NCBI RefSeq assembly: GCF_003967355.1
Contig: NZ_BIFH01000015.1
Span: 590,649 to 654,648 of the forward strand
Direction: 5' to 3'
DNA length: 64,000 bases
Origin: Embleya hyalina
GTDB lineage: Bacteria; Actinomycetota; Actinomycetes; Streptomycetales; Streptomycetaceae
Positions 56,317 to 64,000 of the stretch are shown here, piece after piece; the first letter of the stretch is position 1; the number at the start of each line of letters is the position of its first letter. The position numbers were made by a program, and so were the translations under genes. A model generated the notes under the pieces. It saw only the letters and a list, made by a program, of their open reading frames with translations. It ran no database searches and was not told the origin of the DNA.

Positions 56317-56933
56317 GCACGTCCGCTCTTGACCTGGCACCGGTGATCCCGGTGGTGATCGTGGACGACGTGGAGTCGGCCGTACCGCTGGCGCGCGCGC
56401 TGGTGGCGGGCGGGCTGCCGGCCGTCGAGGTCACCCTGCGCACGCCGGCCGCTCTCGGCGCGATCGAGCGGATCGCGGCCGAGGTCGAGGGCGCGTTCGT
56501 GGGCGCCGGTACGGTCCTGACGCCGGACCAGGCGAAGGCGGCGGCCGACGCCGGCGCACGCTTCCTGGTCACGCCGGGCTGCACCGAGACCCTGTACGGG
56601 GCCCTGGTCGACACCGGCCTCGCCTTCCTGCCCGGCACGTCGTCCGTGTCCGAGGTGCTGGAGCTGCGCGAACGCGGGGTTCGGGAGATGAAGTTCTTCC
56701 CGGCCGAGGCCGCGGGCGGCGCGCCGTTCCTGAAGTCGCTGGCCTCGCCGGTGCCGGACGTGCGCTTTTGCCCGACGGGCGGAATCACCCCGGCCTCGGC
56801 CCCGACCTACCTGGCGCTGCCCAACGTGGCATGCGTCGGCGGGTCCTGGATGCTTCCCGCGGACGCGGTCGCCTCGCGCGACTGGTCCCGGGTGGAACAG
56901 CTCGCCCGCGAAGCCTCGGGGCTGCGCGGGTAG
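56313..56933 (+). CDS. eda: KDPG (2-keto-3-deoxy-6-phosphogluconate) aldolase
   Basis: 206 residues. Glu39 in AVEVTLRT, the FVGAGTVLTPDQAKAA segment, FLVTPGC, and the Schiff-base Lys127 in MKFFPAEAAGG match class I KDPG aldolases. It cleaves KDPG to pyruvate and glyceraldehyde 3-phosphate. GTG overlaps the glk stop by four bases, so all three genes are translationally coupled. A T-tract terminator at 57067 ends the transcript. Confidence 0.93.
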   Translation: MSTSALDLAPVIPVVIVDDVESAVPLARALVAGGLPAVEVTLRTPAALGAIERIAAEVEGAFVGAGTVLTPDQAKAAADAGARFLVTPGCTETLYGALVDTGLAFLPGTSSVSEVLELRERGVREMKFFPAEAAGGAPFLKSLASPVPDVRFCPTGGITPASAPTYLALPNVACVGGSWMLPADAVASRDWSRVEQLAREASGLRG

Positions 56934-56993
56934 CAAAAACGTCCCCTGGCGCGCTCTGCCCTGAGGTGCGCCAGGGGCACGGACCGCGGATGG

Positions 56994-57050
56994 TGGGTCG
57001 TATGAGGGTTCGACCCACGAACGAGCAGGTCGTATGAGGGTTCGACCTGC
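56994..57050 (+). other. twin hairpins with identical 10-nt loop
   Basis: Two adjacent stem-loops share the loop TATGAGGGTT. The first has stem TGGGTCG/CGACCCA (56994-57017), the second GCAGGTCG/CGACCTGC (57025-57050). The stems differ but both pair perfectly. They lie in the 3' untranslated part of the edd-glk-eda transcript, before its terminator. Confidence 0.75.
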
Positions 57051-57066
57051 GGAGACCGCGAATAGG

Positions 57067-57105
57067 GACCCGCTCTTCGGCGAGGAGAGCGGGTCTCTTC
57101 TTTTT
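57067..57105 (+). terminator. rho-independent terminator of edd-glk-eda
   Basis: GACCCGCTCT pairs with AGAGCGGGTC over 10 bp, followed by TCTTCTTTTT. One of the few classical terminators in the window. Confidence 0.9.
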
Positions 57106-57124
57106 GGGCGCTTCGCGCCGGCTC

Positions 57125-57183
57125 GCGAGGGACCACTTTTCTGCTCCCCCGCTTCGCTCCTCCGCAGAAAAGCGGCCCCTCGC
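57125..57183 (-). terminator. 20-bp stem-loop downstream of the SpoIIE-type phosphatase gene
   Basis: Two 20-bp arms (57125-57144 and 57164-57183) around CTTTTCTGC/GCAGAAAAG. Two positions would be A-C mismatches in + strand RNA but G-U pairs in minus strand RNA, so the structure belongs to the minus-strand transcript. Confidence 0.55.
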
Positions 57184-57336
57184 TCGGGGTCGTGTGCCCC
57201 TCCGCTTCGCTCCGGGTCACCCGACCCGAAATTCGCGGCTCCGCCGCTCTCCGCGCTGCGCGCGTCGATCGCGTGGGCGGCCCGTGTCGGGGGCGCTGAC
57301 GCGCCGTGGGGCGCTTCGTGCGGGTCGGGCACGTGG

Positions 57337-58449
57337 TTATGCCGACTGGTGGGTGGGCTCCAGGGCTCTTGCGGGCTTGACGATCTTGAGGAGTGGGCCG
57401 GTCAGGGTTACCGCGAGCATTGCCGCGTCGTCCTCCAGCTTGCCGCCGACGTGGGCGATCAGGGCCTGTTCGACGGCGTCCAGCATTCCGGCGGCGTCGT
57501 TGTGGGCGTAGGTCGTCAGGTGGCGGCCCAGCGGGTAGAAGGCGCCGGAGGTGTTCCGGGCCTCGGTCACGCCGTCCGTGTGCATCAGGAGCACGTCGCC
57601 CGGGCGGAACGGGACCTGCTCCACCGCGCGCGCCGTGGCCGCCGGCAGCAGGCCCATGCCCAACGGCAGGCCGGCCTCGGCGATCACCTCGCCCACCGTG
57701 CCGCCGCGTACCAGCAGCGGCGACGGATGGCCGCACGCCAGCACCTGCATCGTGCCCTCGCCGGGACACAGCTCGACCATCACGGCGGTCACGAAGTCCT
57801 CGGTGCCCAGTTGCCGGTTCAGGCTGCGATCCACCCGGGCGCCGACCTCCGCCAGGGTCGGCGCGTCGTAGGCCGCCTCGCGGAACGCGCCGAGCGTACG
57901 GGCCGCCATGTCGACCGCCTCGAGCCCCTTGCCGCGCACGTCGCCCAGCAGCACCCGCACCCCGTACGGGGTTTCCAGCACCTCGTACAGATCGCCGCCG
58001 ATCGACGCCTCCTCGGCCGCCGCCCGATACCGCACCGCGAAGCCGAACCGGCCGATCGCCCGGGGCACCGGGCGCAGCAGCGCCCGCTGGGCCACCTCCG
58101 CCACCGACTGCACCCGATGCAGCCGGGCGTCCTGGCGCCGCCGCTCCCAGCCGACCCAGCATCCGAACAGCGTCACGATCAGGATGGCCGCCGAGACGCC
58201 GGTGGTGGACTTGTCCCCGCCGCCGCCGTACACGTGCGGGTTGAGCAGGAGCCGGGTCGCCAGCGCCACCACCCCGGCCGTCGCCGTCAACCACGGGCGG
58301 TAGGCCATCGCCACCACCGCCGGGACCGCGATCAGCACCGCGTGCATGTCCAGGTAGTCCGGGGCGAACGCCCGACTCACCAGGACCGCCACGTAGAGGC
58401 CCACCGCCACCGGAACTGCTCGACGAGCGGGAAGCGCCAGGGCAGGCAT
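57337..58449 (-). CDS. PP2C-type (SpoIIE) serine phosphatase with N-terminal membrane domain
   Basis: 370 residues. About four N-terminal hydrophobic helices (VPVAVGLYVAVLVSRAFAP, AVLIAVPAVVAMAYRPWL, ATAGVVALATRLLL, AAILIVTLFGCWVGW) precede a SpoIIE catalytic domain. The domain has IGGDLYEVLETPYGVRVLLG, DVRGKGLEAVDMA, VMVELCPGEGTMQVLACGHP and LLMHTDGVTEARN, including the metal-binding Asp residues. It probably dephosphorylates anti-anti-sigma factors. AAAGG ten bases before ATG 58449 favours this start over 58467. Confidence 0.85.
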   Translation of the reverse strand: MPALALPARRAVPVAVGLYVAVLVSRAFAPDYLDMHAVLIAVPAVVAMAYRPWLTATAGVVALATRLLLNPHVYGGGGDKSTTGVSAAILIVTLFGCWVGWERRRQDARLHRVQSVAEVAQRALLRPVPRAIGRFGFAVRYRAAAEEASIGGDLYEVLETPYGVRVLLGDVRGKGLEAVDMAARTLGAFREAAYDAPTLAEVGARVDRSLNRQLGTEDFVTAVMVELCPGEGTMQVLACGHPSPLLVRGGTVGEVIAEAGLPLGMGLLPAATARAVEQVPFRPGDVLLMHTDGVTEARNTSGAFYPLGRHLTTYAHNDAAGMLDAVEQALIAHVGGKLEDDAAMLAVTLTGPLLKIVKPARALEPTHQSA

Positions 58450-58649
58450 GTATTCAGGACCTTTCATTGTCGCGCTGGAGGGGACGGGCCGACGACCGAC
58501 GCGTTCCATGGTCACCCGTACCGAGAGGCACGGACAGGGGCGAAGGTCCCATTAGGTTCAAAACGTATCGAAACCTGGCCAAACAGGCACTTGACAGTGC
58601 CGCCATTCGGGTCGGAGGCCGGGCCGCGACCAGGCCCTATGCTGCGCCC

Positions 58650-59276
58650 ATGCCCCGTGACTCCGGCCCCACCAGGCGCCGCATCGTCGAGGCCGCCGAG
58701 ATCCTGTTCGCGCGGCACGGTCTCGACGTGCCGTTGCAGGACATCACCCGCGCGGCGGGGCAGCGCAACGCCGGCGCGATCCACTACCACTTCGGCGGGC
58801 GCGAGGGTTTGTTGCGGGCGATCGTCGAGCAGCACGTGCCGGTCGTGTACGCCCGCCGCCAGGCGCTGCTCGCCGCGGCCCGCGAGCAACCGGAGCGGTT
58901 GTCCGGGTTCGCCCGCGCGATCGTGCTGCCGATCACCGAGTTGCTGAACGGCTCGCCGGCCGACCGGGCCTACCTCCAGATCTCGGTGGAACTGCTGCGG
59001 GACACGACCTCGCCGGTGACCCCGCTGCTCGGCGGCGAGGACGTACAGGACGTGGTGGACGCGGTGGCCGCGGCCCGCCCCGACCTGCCCGCGACCGCGC
59101 TCCAGGCCCGCACGTTCCTGGTCACCCAGATGGTCGGCATGTTGTGCGCGGCGCGCGCCGCCCGGCACGACCGCCCGCCGCGCCCGGACGGGATCGCGCC
59201 GACCGGCCTGCTCGGCCCGGAGGCGTTCGACGACCACCTCACGGCGATCGTCGCCGGCGCCCTCGCCGGCGACTGA
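58650..59276 (+). CDS. TetR-family transcriptional regulator
   Basis: 208 residues. The HTH is at 8-55 (RRRIVEAAEILFARHGLDVP, TRAAGQRNAGAIHYHFGGRE). A helical C-terminal ligand domain follows (LLNGSPADRAYLQISVELLR). It precedes the amidohydrolase gene by 157 bp on the same strand and is divergent from the phosphatase. Its target may be its neighbour or the TTACC-type operators of the fatty-acid genes, but neither is shown. Confidence 0.85.
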   Translation: MPRDSGPTRRRIVEAAEILFARHGLDVPLQDITRAAGQRNAGAIHYHFGGREGLLRAIVEQHVPVVYARRQALLAAAREQPERLSGFARAIVLPITELLNGSPADRAYLQISVELLRDTTSPVTPLLGGEDVQDVVDAVAAARPDLPATALQARTFLVTQMVGMLCAARAARHDRPPRPDGIAPTGLLGPEAFDDHLTAIVAGALAGD

Positions 59277-59433
59277 ACCGCGCCGCCACACCACCGCACG
59301 CCCACCCGTCGGCCGCCGCGCACAGGCGCACCGACTCCTCCCGCGGAATCCCTTGACTCCTTCGACCCCTCGTATTAAACACACCTTTTAATTAACCGGA
59401 TCAAGGGCTGTGCCGAGGGAAGGTACGAACGCC

Positions 59434-61137
59434 ATGGCGAACCACGACCTGGTCATCAAGGGCGGCATCGTCGTCGACGGTTCCGGCAACCCGCGCCGTC
59501 GCGCGGACGTCGCGATCACCGACGGCGTGATCACCGCGATCGGACGCGTCCCCGCCGAGGACGCGGATCGGGTGATCGACGCGACCGGGCTGATCGTCGC
59601 GCCCGGCTTCATCGACCTGCACACCCACTACGACGGCCAGGTCTTCTGGGACCCGTACCTGACCACGTCCGGCCCGCACGGGGTGACCTCCGTGGTCACC
59701 GGCAACTGCGGCTTCGGCTTCGCCCCGGTGCGCGAGGACATGCGCGATCGCGCGATGTTGTCGATGACCGCCGTCGAGGACATCCCCACCGAGACCCTGC
59801 GCGAGGGCATGCCCTGGGACTGGGTCACCTTCCCCGAATACCTGGACAGCGTCGAGCGCACCCCCAAGGCGGTCAACGTACTGCCCTACGTACCGGTGAA
59901 CCCGCTGCTGATCTGGGTGCTCGGCCTGGAGCGGGCGAAGGCGGGCGCGCTGCCCACCGACGCCGAACACGTCGAACTGGCCCGCCTGTTGACCGAGGCG
60001 ATGGAGGCCGGCGCGGGCGGCTGGTCGGCGCAGTGCCTGGGCGAGCCGGGCAACCCGAACGGTCGGCTGATGCAGGGCGACTTCGACGGTACGCCGATGC
60101 CCACCGACATCATGTGGCCGCAGACCCGCCTGGCCCTGGCCGAGGCACTGGCCGGGCAGGGTCGCGGCTTCATGCAGGTGTCCGGTACGCAGATCACCGA
60201 GGAGGAGTACGAACACCTCGTCGAGGTCAGCGGCCGGCCGCTGATCTGGAACGCGGTGATCGCCAACTCGCGCAGCGGCGGCCTGTACCGGCGCAAGATC
60301 GAGTGGCTGCGCAGCTGCCAGGAGCGCGGCATCCCGATCTACGGCCAGGCGATGACCACCGACGTCCCGGTGCCGTTCAGCTTCCTGTACGGCGGCGTGT
60401 CCACCCGGCCGCCGGTGGCCACGATCTTCGCGGCCGAGACCGTCGAGGCCAAGATCGCGCTGCTGAACGACCCGGTGATCCGCGCCGAACTGCGGGAATT
60501 CGACCCGCTGTTCTACCACCTGTACCCGGACATGAAGCTGCACCGCACCTTCACCGAGGAGTACAAGCCGTACGAGGGCCTGTCGTTCAAGGAGATCGGC
60601 GCGCGGCTCGACCGGCACCCGGTGGACGTGCTGTGCGACGTCACCATCGCCGACGGGCTGACCACGCAGGTGCACACCGGCCAGTTCAACGCCACGTTGG
60701 AGGGCCTCAAGGAACTCGTCGACTACGAGTACCTGTTGCCCGGCCTGTCCGACGGCGGCGCGCACCTCAAGACGCTGAGCGCGGGCATGTACGGCACCGA
60801 GTACATCGTCGAGTACGTCCGCAAGCACGCCTGGACCTCACTGGAGCAGGCCCACTGGCGGTTGTCCGGACTGCCCGCCCGATGCGCGGGCTTCACCGAC
60901 CGAGGGGTGCTCGACGTCGGCGCCGCAGCCGACATCATCGTCTACGACTACGACGAACTTGCCTACGGCGACCCGCAGTTCGTTCACGACCTGCCCGGCG
61001 GTCAATTGCGCACGGTGATCGACGCGAAGGGCTACCGACACATCCTGGTCAACGGCCGGGTGACGGTCGAGAACGACCGGCCCACCGGCGTGCACAGCGG
61101 CGAACTGCTGCGCCACGGAAGGGCGAACCCCCGCTGA
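59434..61137 (+). CDS. amidohydrolase, N-acyl-D-amino-acid deacylase-like
   Basis: 567 residues. The cyclic amidohydrolase pattern is visible: IKGGIVVDGSGNPRRRADVA, APGFIDLHTHYDGQVFWDP (metal-binding His-x-His), GNCGFGFAPV, a central FEMALE-type region, LSDGGAHLK with the late Asp, and the C-terminal GRVTVEND strand. Members hydrolyse N-acyl-D-amino acids or related amides; the substrate here is unknown. GGGAAGG precedes ATG 59434. Upstream is an AT-rich promoter-like stretch (59370-59400). Confidence 0.85.
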   Translation: MANHDLVIKGGIVVDGSGNPRRRADVAITDGVITAIGRVPAEDADRVIDATGLIVAPGFIDLHTHYDGQVFWDPYLTTSGPHGVTSVVTGNCGFGFAPVREDMRDRAMLSMTAVEDIPTETLREGMPWDWVTFPEYLDSVERTPKAVNVLPYVPVNPLLIWVLGLERAKAGALPTDAEHVELARLLTEAMEAGAGGWSAQCLGEPGNPNGRLMQGDFDGTPMPTDIMWPQTRLALAEALAGQGRGFMQVSGTQITEEEYEHLVEVSGRPLIWNAVIANSRSGGLYRRKIEWLRSCQERGIPIYGQAMTTDVPVPFSFLYGGVSTRPPVATIFAAETVEAKIALLNDPVIRAELREFDPLFYHLYPDMKLHRTFTEEYKPYEGLSFKEIGARLDRHPVDVLCDVTIADGLTTQVHTGQFNATLEGLKELVDYEYLLPGLSDGGAHLKTLSAGMYGTEYIVEYVRKHAWTSLEQAHWRLSGLPARCAGFTDRGVLDVGAAADIIVYDYDELAYGDPQFVHDLPGGQLRTVIDAKGYRHILVNGRVTVENDRPTGVHSGELLRHGRANPR

Positions 61138-61229
61138 CCCGAACGCCTACCGCCGACTCGTACGCATGGATCCGGTCCGTGCCCGGGTAGGCATGCGACA
61201 CCGCGAACACGGACGAGCAAGGGGGCGCG

Positions 61230-61301
61230 ATGTCGAAGAAGACCCGCAAGCGCAAGTCCCGTCGCAAGCACCGGGCCAACCACGGACACCGCCCGGCCTG
61301 A
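61230..61301 (+). CDS. ribosomal protein bL37-like mini-protein
   Basis: A 23-residue very basic peptide: MSKKTRKRKSRRKHRANHGH then RPA. It follows AAGGGGG seven bases upstream of ATG and is closed by a strong hairpin at 61315. The KHRANHGHRPA ending strongly resembles bL37, the 24-residue 50S protein described in mycobacteria. It is too short for normal gene calling. Confidence 0.75.
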   Translation: MSKKTRKRKSRRKHRANHGHRPA

Positions 61302-61314
61302 TCGCACCACCGAC

Positions 61315-61359
61315 CCGGACGCGCCGGCCGTCATCGAGGATGACCGCCGGCGCGTCCGG
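61315..61359. terminator. hairpin between convergent genes
   Basis: CCGGACGCGCCGGC...GTCAT pairs with ATGAC...GCCGGCGCGTCCGG around CGAGG, with one internal mismatch. It separates the bL37-like gene from the convergent SseB-like gene. Confidence 0.75.
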
Positions 61360-61376
61360 CCGTTCCGGGACTGCCG

Positions 61377-61775
61377 TCAGCCGTACATCCGCCGCATCGC
61401 GAAGGCGATCATCTGCTCTATGGCCTTGGCGTCGAACATCACCCGGTGCTCGCCGTCGAGGTCGAGCACGAAGCCGTAGCCGTTGGGGAGCAGGTCGAGC
61501 ACCTCGGCGCCGGTGACGGTGAAGTGTCTGGACTCCTCGCCGGCGTACTTCTTGAGTTCGGCGAGGGAGCTGAACATCGGGATCACCGGCTCGGGGGTGT
61601 TGTGCAGGGCCAGGAAGCCCGGGCGATCCCCCCTCGGGCAGAAGACCTTCGACGCGATGAAGATGGACTGGAAGTCCTCGCCGTTCATGACGCCCGTGGC
61701 GAACGCGCGCACGGCGTCGGTGAGCGCCGGCGCCTCCGCCCGGGCCTGGGGTTCCTCGGTTGCGTAGCCGTACAC
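61377..61775 (-). CDS. SseB-domain-like protein
   Basis: 132 residues. The pattern VFCPRGDRPGFLALHNTPEP, VIPMFSSLAELKKYAGEESR and a C-terminal ULNPYGxxLxLD-like segment (LPNGYGFVLDLDGEHRVMFD) corresponds to the SseB N-terminal domain found in many actinomycete proteins of unknown role. Soluble, no catalytic motif. It is divergent from the FadE5-like gene. Confidence 0.65.
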   Translation of the reverse strand: MYGYATEEPQARAEAPALTDAVRAFATGVMNGEDFQSIFIASKVFCPRGDRPGFLALHNTPEPVIPMFSSLAELKKYAGEESRHFTVTGAEVLDLLPNGYGFVLDLDGEHRVMFDAKAIEQMIAFAMRRMYG

Positions 61776-61842
61776 ACCATGAGGCTAGCGGGTCCGCGGC
61801 CCGGGTTTGAGCCCTCGGTCGAGACGGTCATGGATACCTCGT

Positions 61843-61916
61843 GGTAACCCGATGGGAACCTCTCGGGGATTGAAAAAGTTACCCATGGGTACGATCATTA
61901 TGTTACCGACCAGTAC
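61843..61916. promoter_or_regulatory. candidate operators upstream of the FadE5-like gene
   Basis: TTACCCATGGGTA (61879-61891) contains a perfect 12-bp palindrome. Flanking weaker copies are GGTAACCCGATGGGAACC (61843-61860) and TTACCGACCAGTAC (61903-61916). The central site is closely similar to the palindrome at 23225 upstream of etfD. Confidence 0.55.
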
Positions 61917-62022
61917 ACTGGGCTTCGGATCGGTTCGGTCGGTCCTTCGATGCGGACGTTCGGTCCGGTCGGCAAGTTCGGTCAGCGCAAGTCACCAGAC
62001 GCAACCACGGGCGGAGCCTGTC

Positions 62023-63849
62023 ATGGGTCACTACAAGTCGAATCTCCGCGACCTGGAGTTCAACCTGTTCGAGGTCTTCGGACGCGAGCAGGTCTATGGC
62101 ACGGGTCCGTTCGCGGACATGGACGTCGAAACGGCCAGGTCGATCCTGTCCGAGGTCGAGCGCCTCGCCGTGAACGATCTCGCCGATTCCTTCGCGGAGG
62201 GCGACCGCAACCCACCCGTGTTCGATCCGGCGACGCACTCGGCCACGCTGCCCGAGGCGTTCAAGAAGTCGTACAAGGCCTACATGGACTCCGAGTGGTG
62301 GCGCCTCGCGCTCCCGGAGAGCATGGGCGGCACCAACTGCCCGCGTTCGCTGCGCTGGTCGGTGGCCGAGCTGGTGCTCGGCGCCAACCCGGCGCTGTGG
62401 ATGTACGCGGCGGGCCCCGACTTCGCCCAGGTGCTGCACACGCTCGGCACCGAGGAGCAGCGCAAGGTCGCCGGCTTCATGGTCGACCGCCAGTGGGGCT
62501 CCACGATGGTGCTGACCGAGCCCGACGCCGGCTCGGACGTCGGCGCGGGTCGCACCAAGGCGGTGCGGCAGGAGGACGGCACCTGGCACATCCAGGGCGT
62601 CAAGCGCTTCATCACCTCCGGTGACCAGGACATGACCGAGAACATCATCCACCTGGTGCTCGCGCGCCCGGAGGGTGCGGGTCCCGGCACCAAGGGCCTG
62701 TCGCTGTTCGTGGTGCCGAAGTTCCACTTCGACCCGGAGACCGGCGACCTCGGCGAGCGCAACGGCGCCTTCGTCACCAACGTCGAGCACAAGATGGGCC
62801 TCAAGGTCTCCACGACCTGCGAGCTCACCTTCGGCGAGCACGGCGTCCCGGCCGTCGGCACCCTGGTCGGCGAGGTGCACAGCGGCATCGCACAGATGTT
62901 CAAGATCATCGAGTACGCCCGGATGATGGTCGGCACGAAGGCCATCGCCACGCTGTCCACCGGCTACCTCAACGCGCTCGAGTACGCGAAGGAGCGCTTC
63001 CAGGGCGCCGACCTCGCGCAGATGACGAACAAGGCCGCGCCGCGCGTGTCCATCACGCACCACCCGGACGTGCGCCGCTCGCTGCTCACCCAGAAGGCGT
63101 ACGTCGAGGGCATGCGCGCGCTGGTGCTGTACACGTCCTCGTGGCAGGACCGGATCGAGGGCGCCACGCTGGCCGGCGGCACGGATGAGACCGCGGACCG
63201 GGTCAACGACCTGCTGCTGCCGATCGTCAAGGGCTATGGCTCGGAGAAGTCCTACGAGCAGCTCGCCCAGTCGCTGCAGACCTTCGGCGGGTCGGGCTTC
63301 CTGCAGGAATACCCGATCGAGCAGTACATCCGCGACGCCAAGATCGACACCCTCTACGAGGGCACCACCGCGATCCAGGGTCAGGACTTCTTCTTCCGGA
63401 AGATCGTCCGCGACCAGGGCAAGGCGCTGACCGTGGTGGCCGGCGAGATCCAGGAGTTCATCGCCGCGCAGGCCGAGGGCGAACTGGCCGCCGAGGTCAA
63501 GCTGCTCGCGACCGCCGCCGAGGACGTCCAGGGCATGGTCGCCGCGATGATCAACCAGTTGATGGCGTCCGAGCAGGAGATCGACTCGATCTACAAGGTC
63601 GGCCAGAACACCACCCGCCTGCTGCTCGCCGCCGGCGACCTGGTGGTCTCCTGGCTGCTGCTGCGCCAGGCCGCGGTGGCGCTCGCCAAGCTGGCCGGCA
63701 CGCCCGGTCGCGACGAGGCGTTCTACCGGGGCAAGGTCGCCGCCGCGAAGCACTTCGCGCGGGAGATCCTGCCGCTGCTCACCCCACAGCGGCTGATGGT
63801 CGAGCAGATCGACAACGCCCTGATGGACCTCCCGGAGGCGGCCTTCTAG
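62023..63849 (+). CDS. acyl-CoA dehydrogenase, FadE5-like
   Basis: 608 residues from ATG at 62023 (GGAG upstream), opening [20 protein letters not shown] as in mycobacterial FadE5. FAD- and substrate-binding motifs are [20 protein letters not shown] and [17 protein letters not shown]. The catalytic-base region is [20 protein letters not shown]. The extra C-terminal acyl-CoA dehydrogenase domain of this subgroup is present. It starts beta-oxidation of acyl-CoAs and hands electrons to ETF. An open frame from 61807 runs through the operator region and is not the true start. Confidence 0.92.
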   Translation: MGHYKSNLRDLEFNLFEVFGREQVYGTGPFADMDVETARSILSEVERLAVNDLADSFAEGDRNPPVFDPATHSATLPEAFKKSYKAYMDSEWWRLALPESMGGTNCPRSLRWSVAELVLGANPALWMYAAGPDFAQVLHTLGTEEQRKVAGFMVDRQWGSTMVLTEPDAGSDVGAGRTKAVRQEDGTWHIQGVKRFITSGDQDMTENIIHLVLARPEGAGPGTKGLSLFVVPKFHFDPETGDLGERNGAFVTNVEHKMGLKVSTTCELTFGEHGVPAVGTLVGEVHSGIAQMFKIIEYARMMVGTKAIATLSTGYLNALEYAKERFQGADLAQMTNKAAPRVSITHHPDVRRSLLTQKAYVEGMRALVLYTSSWQDRIEGATLAGGTDETADRVNDLLLPIVKGYGSEKSYEQLAQSLQTFGGSGFLQEYPIEQYIRDAKIDTLYEGTTAIQGQDFFFRKIVRDQGKALTVVAGEIQEFIAAQAEGELAAEVKLLATAAEDVQGMVAAMINQLMASEQEIDSIYKVGQNTTRLLLAAGDLVVSWLLLRQAAVALAKLAGTPGRDEAFYRGKVAAAKHFAREILPLLTPQRLMVEQIDNALMDLPEAAF

Positions 63850-64000
63850 CGCGGGGCCAGCTACTGCGGTTGCGAGGCGCTGCCTTCCGCTCTGGAGCGG
63901 GGGGCGGCGCCTTGTTTGCGTGCCGGGTTTCGGCGGGGCGGAGTCGTAGCGCGAGCCCTGCGTGAAGCCGGAGTCGTGTGCCGCGGCGGTGCTTTTTGTT

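Noticed and set aside
61807..62022. N-terminal extension of the FadE5-like protein
   Set aside because: The added residues are low-complexity and cover the operator palindromes; the family start MGHYKSN is at 62023.

Overview
The window is high-GC actinobacterial DNA with strong G/C preference at third codon positions. It looks like a member of the Streptomycetales. Lineage markers are the HspR/HAIR heat-shock operon dnaK-grpE-dnaJ-hspR with clpB, a DUF5753 regulator paired with DUF397, an RsrR-type Rrf2 regulator, an EtfD-type quinone reductase, a FadE5-like acyl-CoA dehydrogenase and a bL37-like mini-gene. The order of the left half resembles the dnaK-clpB-dcd neighbourhood of Streptomyces. 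Genus cannot be fixed from the sequence alone; Embleya or a relative is a guess.

Layout: 1-3.9 kb holds housekeeping genes and a stand-alone RNA ligase. 4.0-5.1 kb is a non-coding inverted array of 121-bp repeats. 5.3-9 kb holds a DUF397/XRE pair with a long out-of-frame overlap, small hypotheticals and a decayed RelE-like toxin. 9-12.9 kb holds four tandem membrane-protein paralogues with DUF3558-like ectodomains. 13.1-17.5 kb is the dnaK operon with two HAIR operators. 17.6-28.8 kb holds a phosphoesterase, a P-loop kinase, clpB (with its own HAIR), etfD, a Yip1 membrane protein, a prim-pol-like protein, a phosphoribosyltransferase and dcd.

28.96-37.2 kb is an accretion zone at a tRNA-Gly gene. 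A 7.4-kb integrative element lies between two copies of the tRNA 3' end. It holds a frameshifted integrase, an excisionase-like HTH, three small unknown genes, an XRE/TPR regulator, an APH-fold kinase and an AT-rich TIR-domain gene followed by a ~180-bp palindrome. A second integrase remnant and a second copy of the element's right end follow.

37.3-51.1 kb is mixed: hydrolase, thiamine-binding-type protein, an ECF-like sigma factor with a likely anti-sigma partner, HTH/zinc-ribbon protein, Rrf2, LysR plus nitrilase, quinone reductase, three membrane proteins and a pirin. A second repeat array lies at 51.3-51.9 kb. 52-57.1 kb encodes a ROK regulator and a translationally coupled Entner-Doudoroff operon (edd-glk-eda) with a structured 3' end. 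57.3-63.8 kb holds a SpoIIE-type phosphatase, a TetR regulator, an amidohydrolase, the bL37-like gene, an SseB-like protein and the FadE5-like dehydrogenase.

Functional links: HspR, encoded in its own operon, should repress both dnaK and clpB through HAIR sites. FadE5-like dehydrogenase and EtfD belong to the same electron route (acyl-CoA to ETF to menaquinone), and their upstream regions share a TTACC...GGTA-type palindrome, which suggests one fatty-acid regulator. All assignments come from reading translated sequence and motifs; no database search was run.
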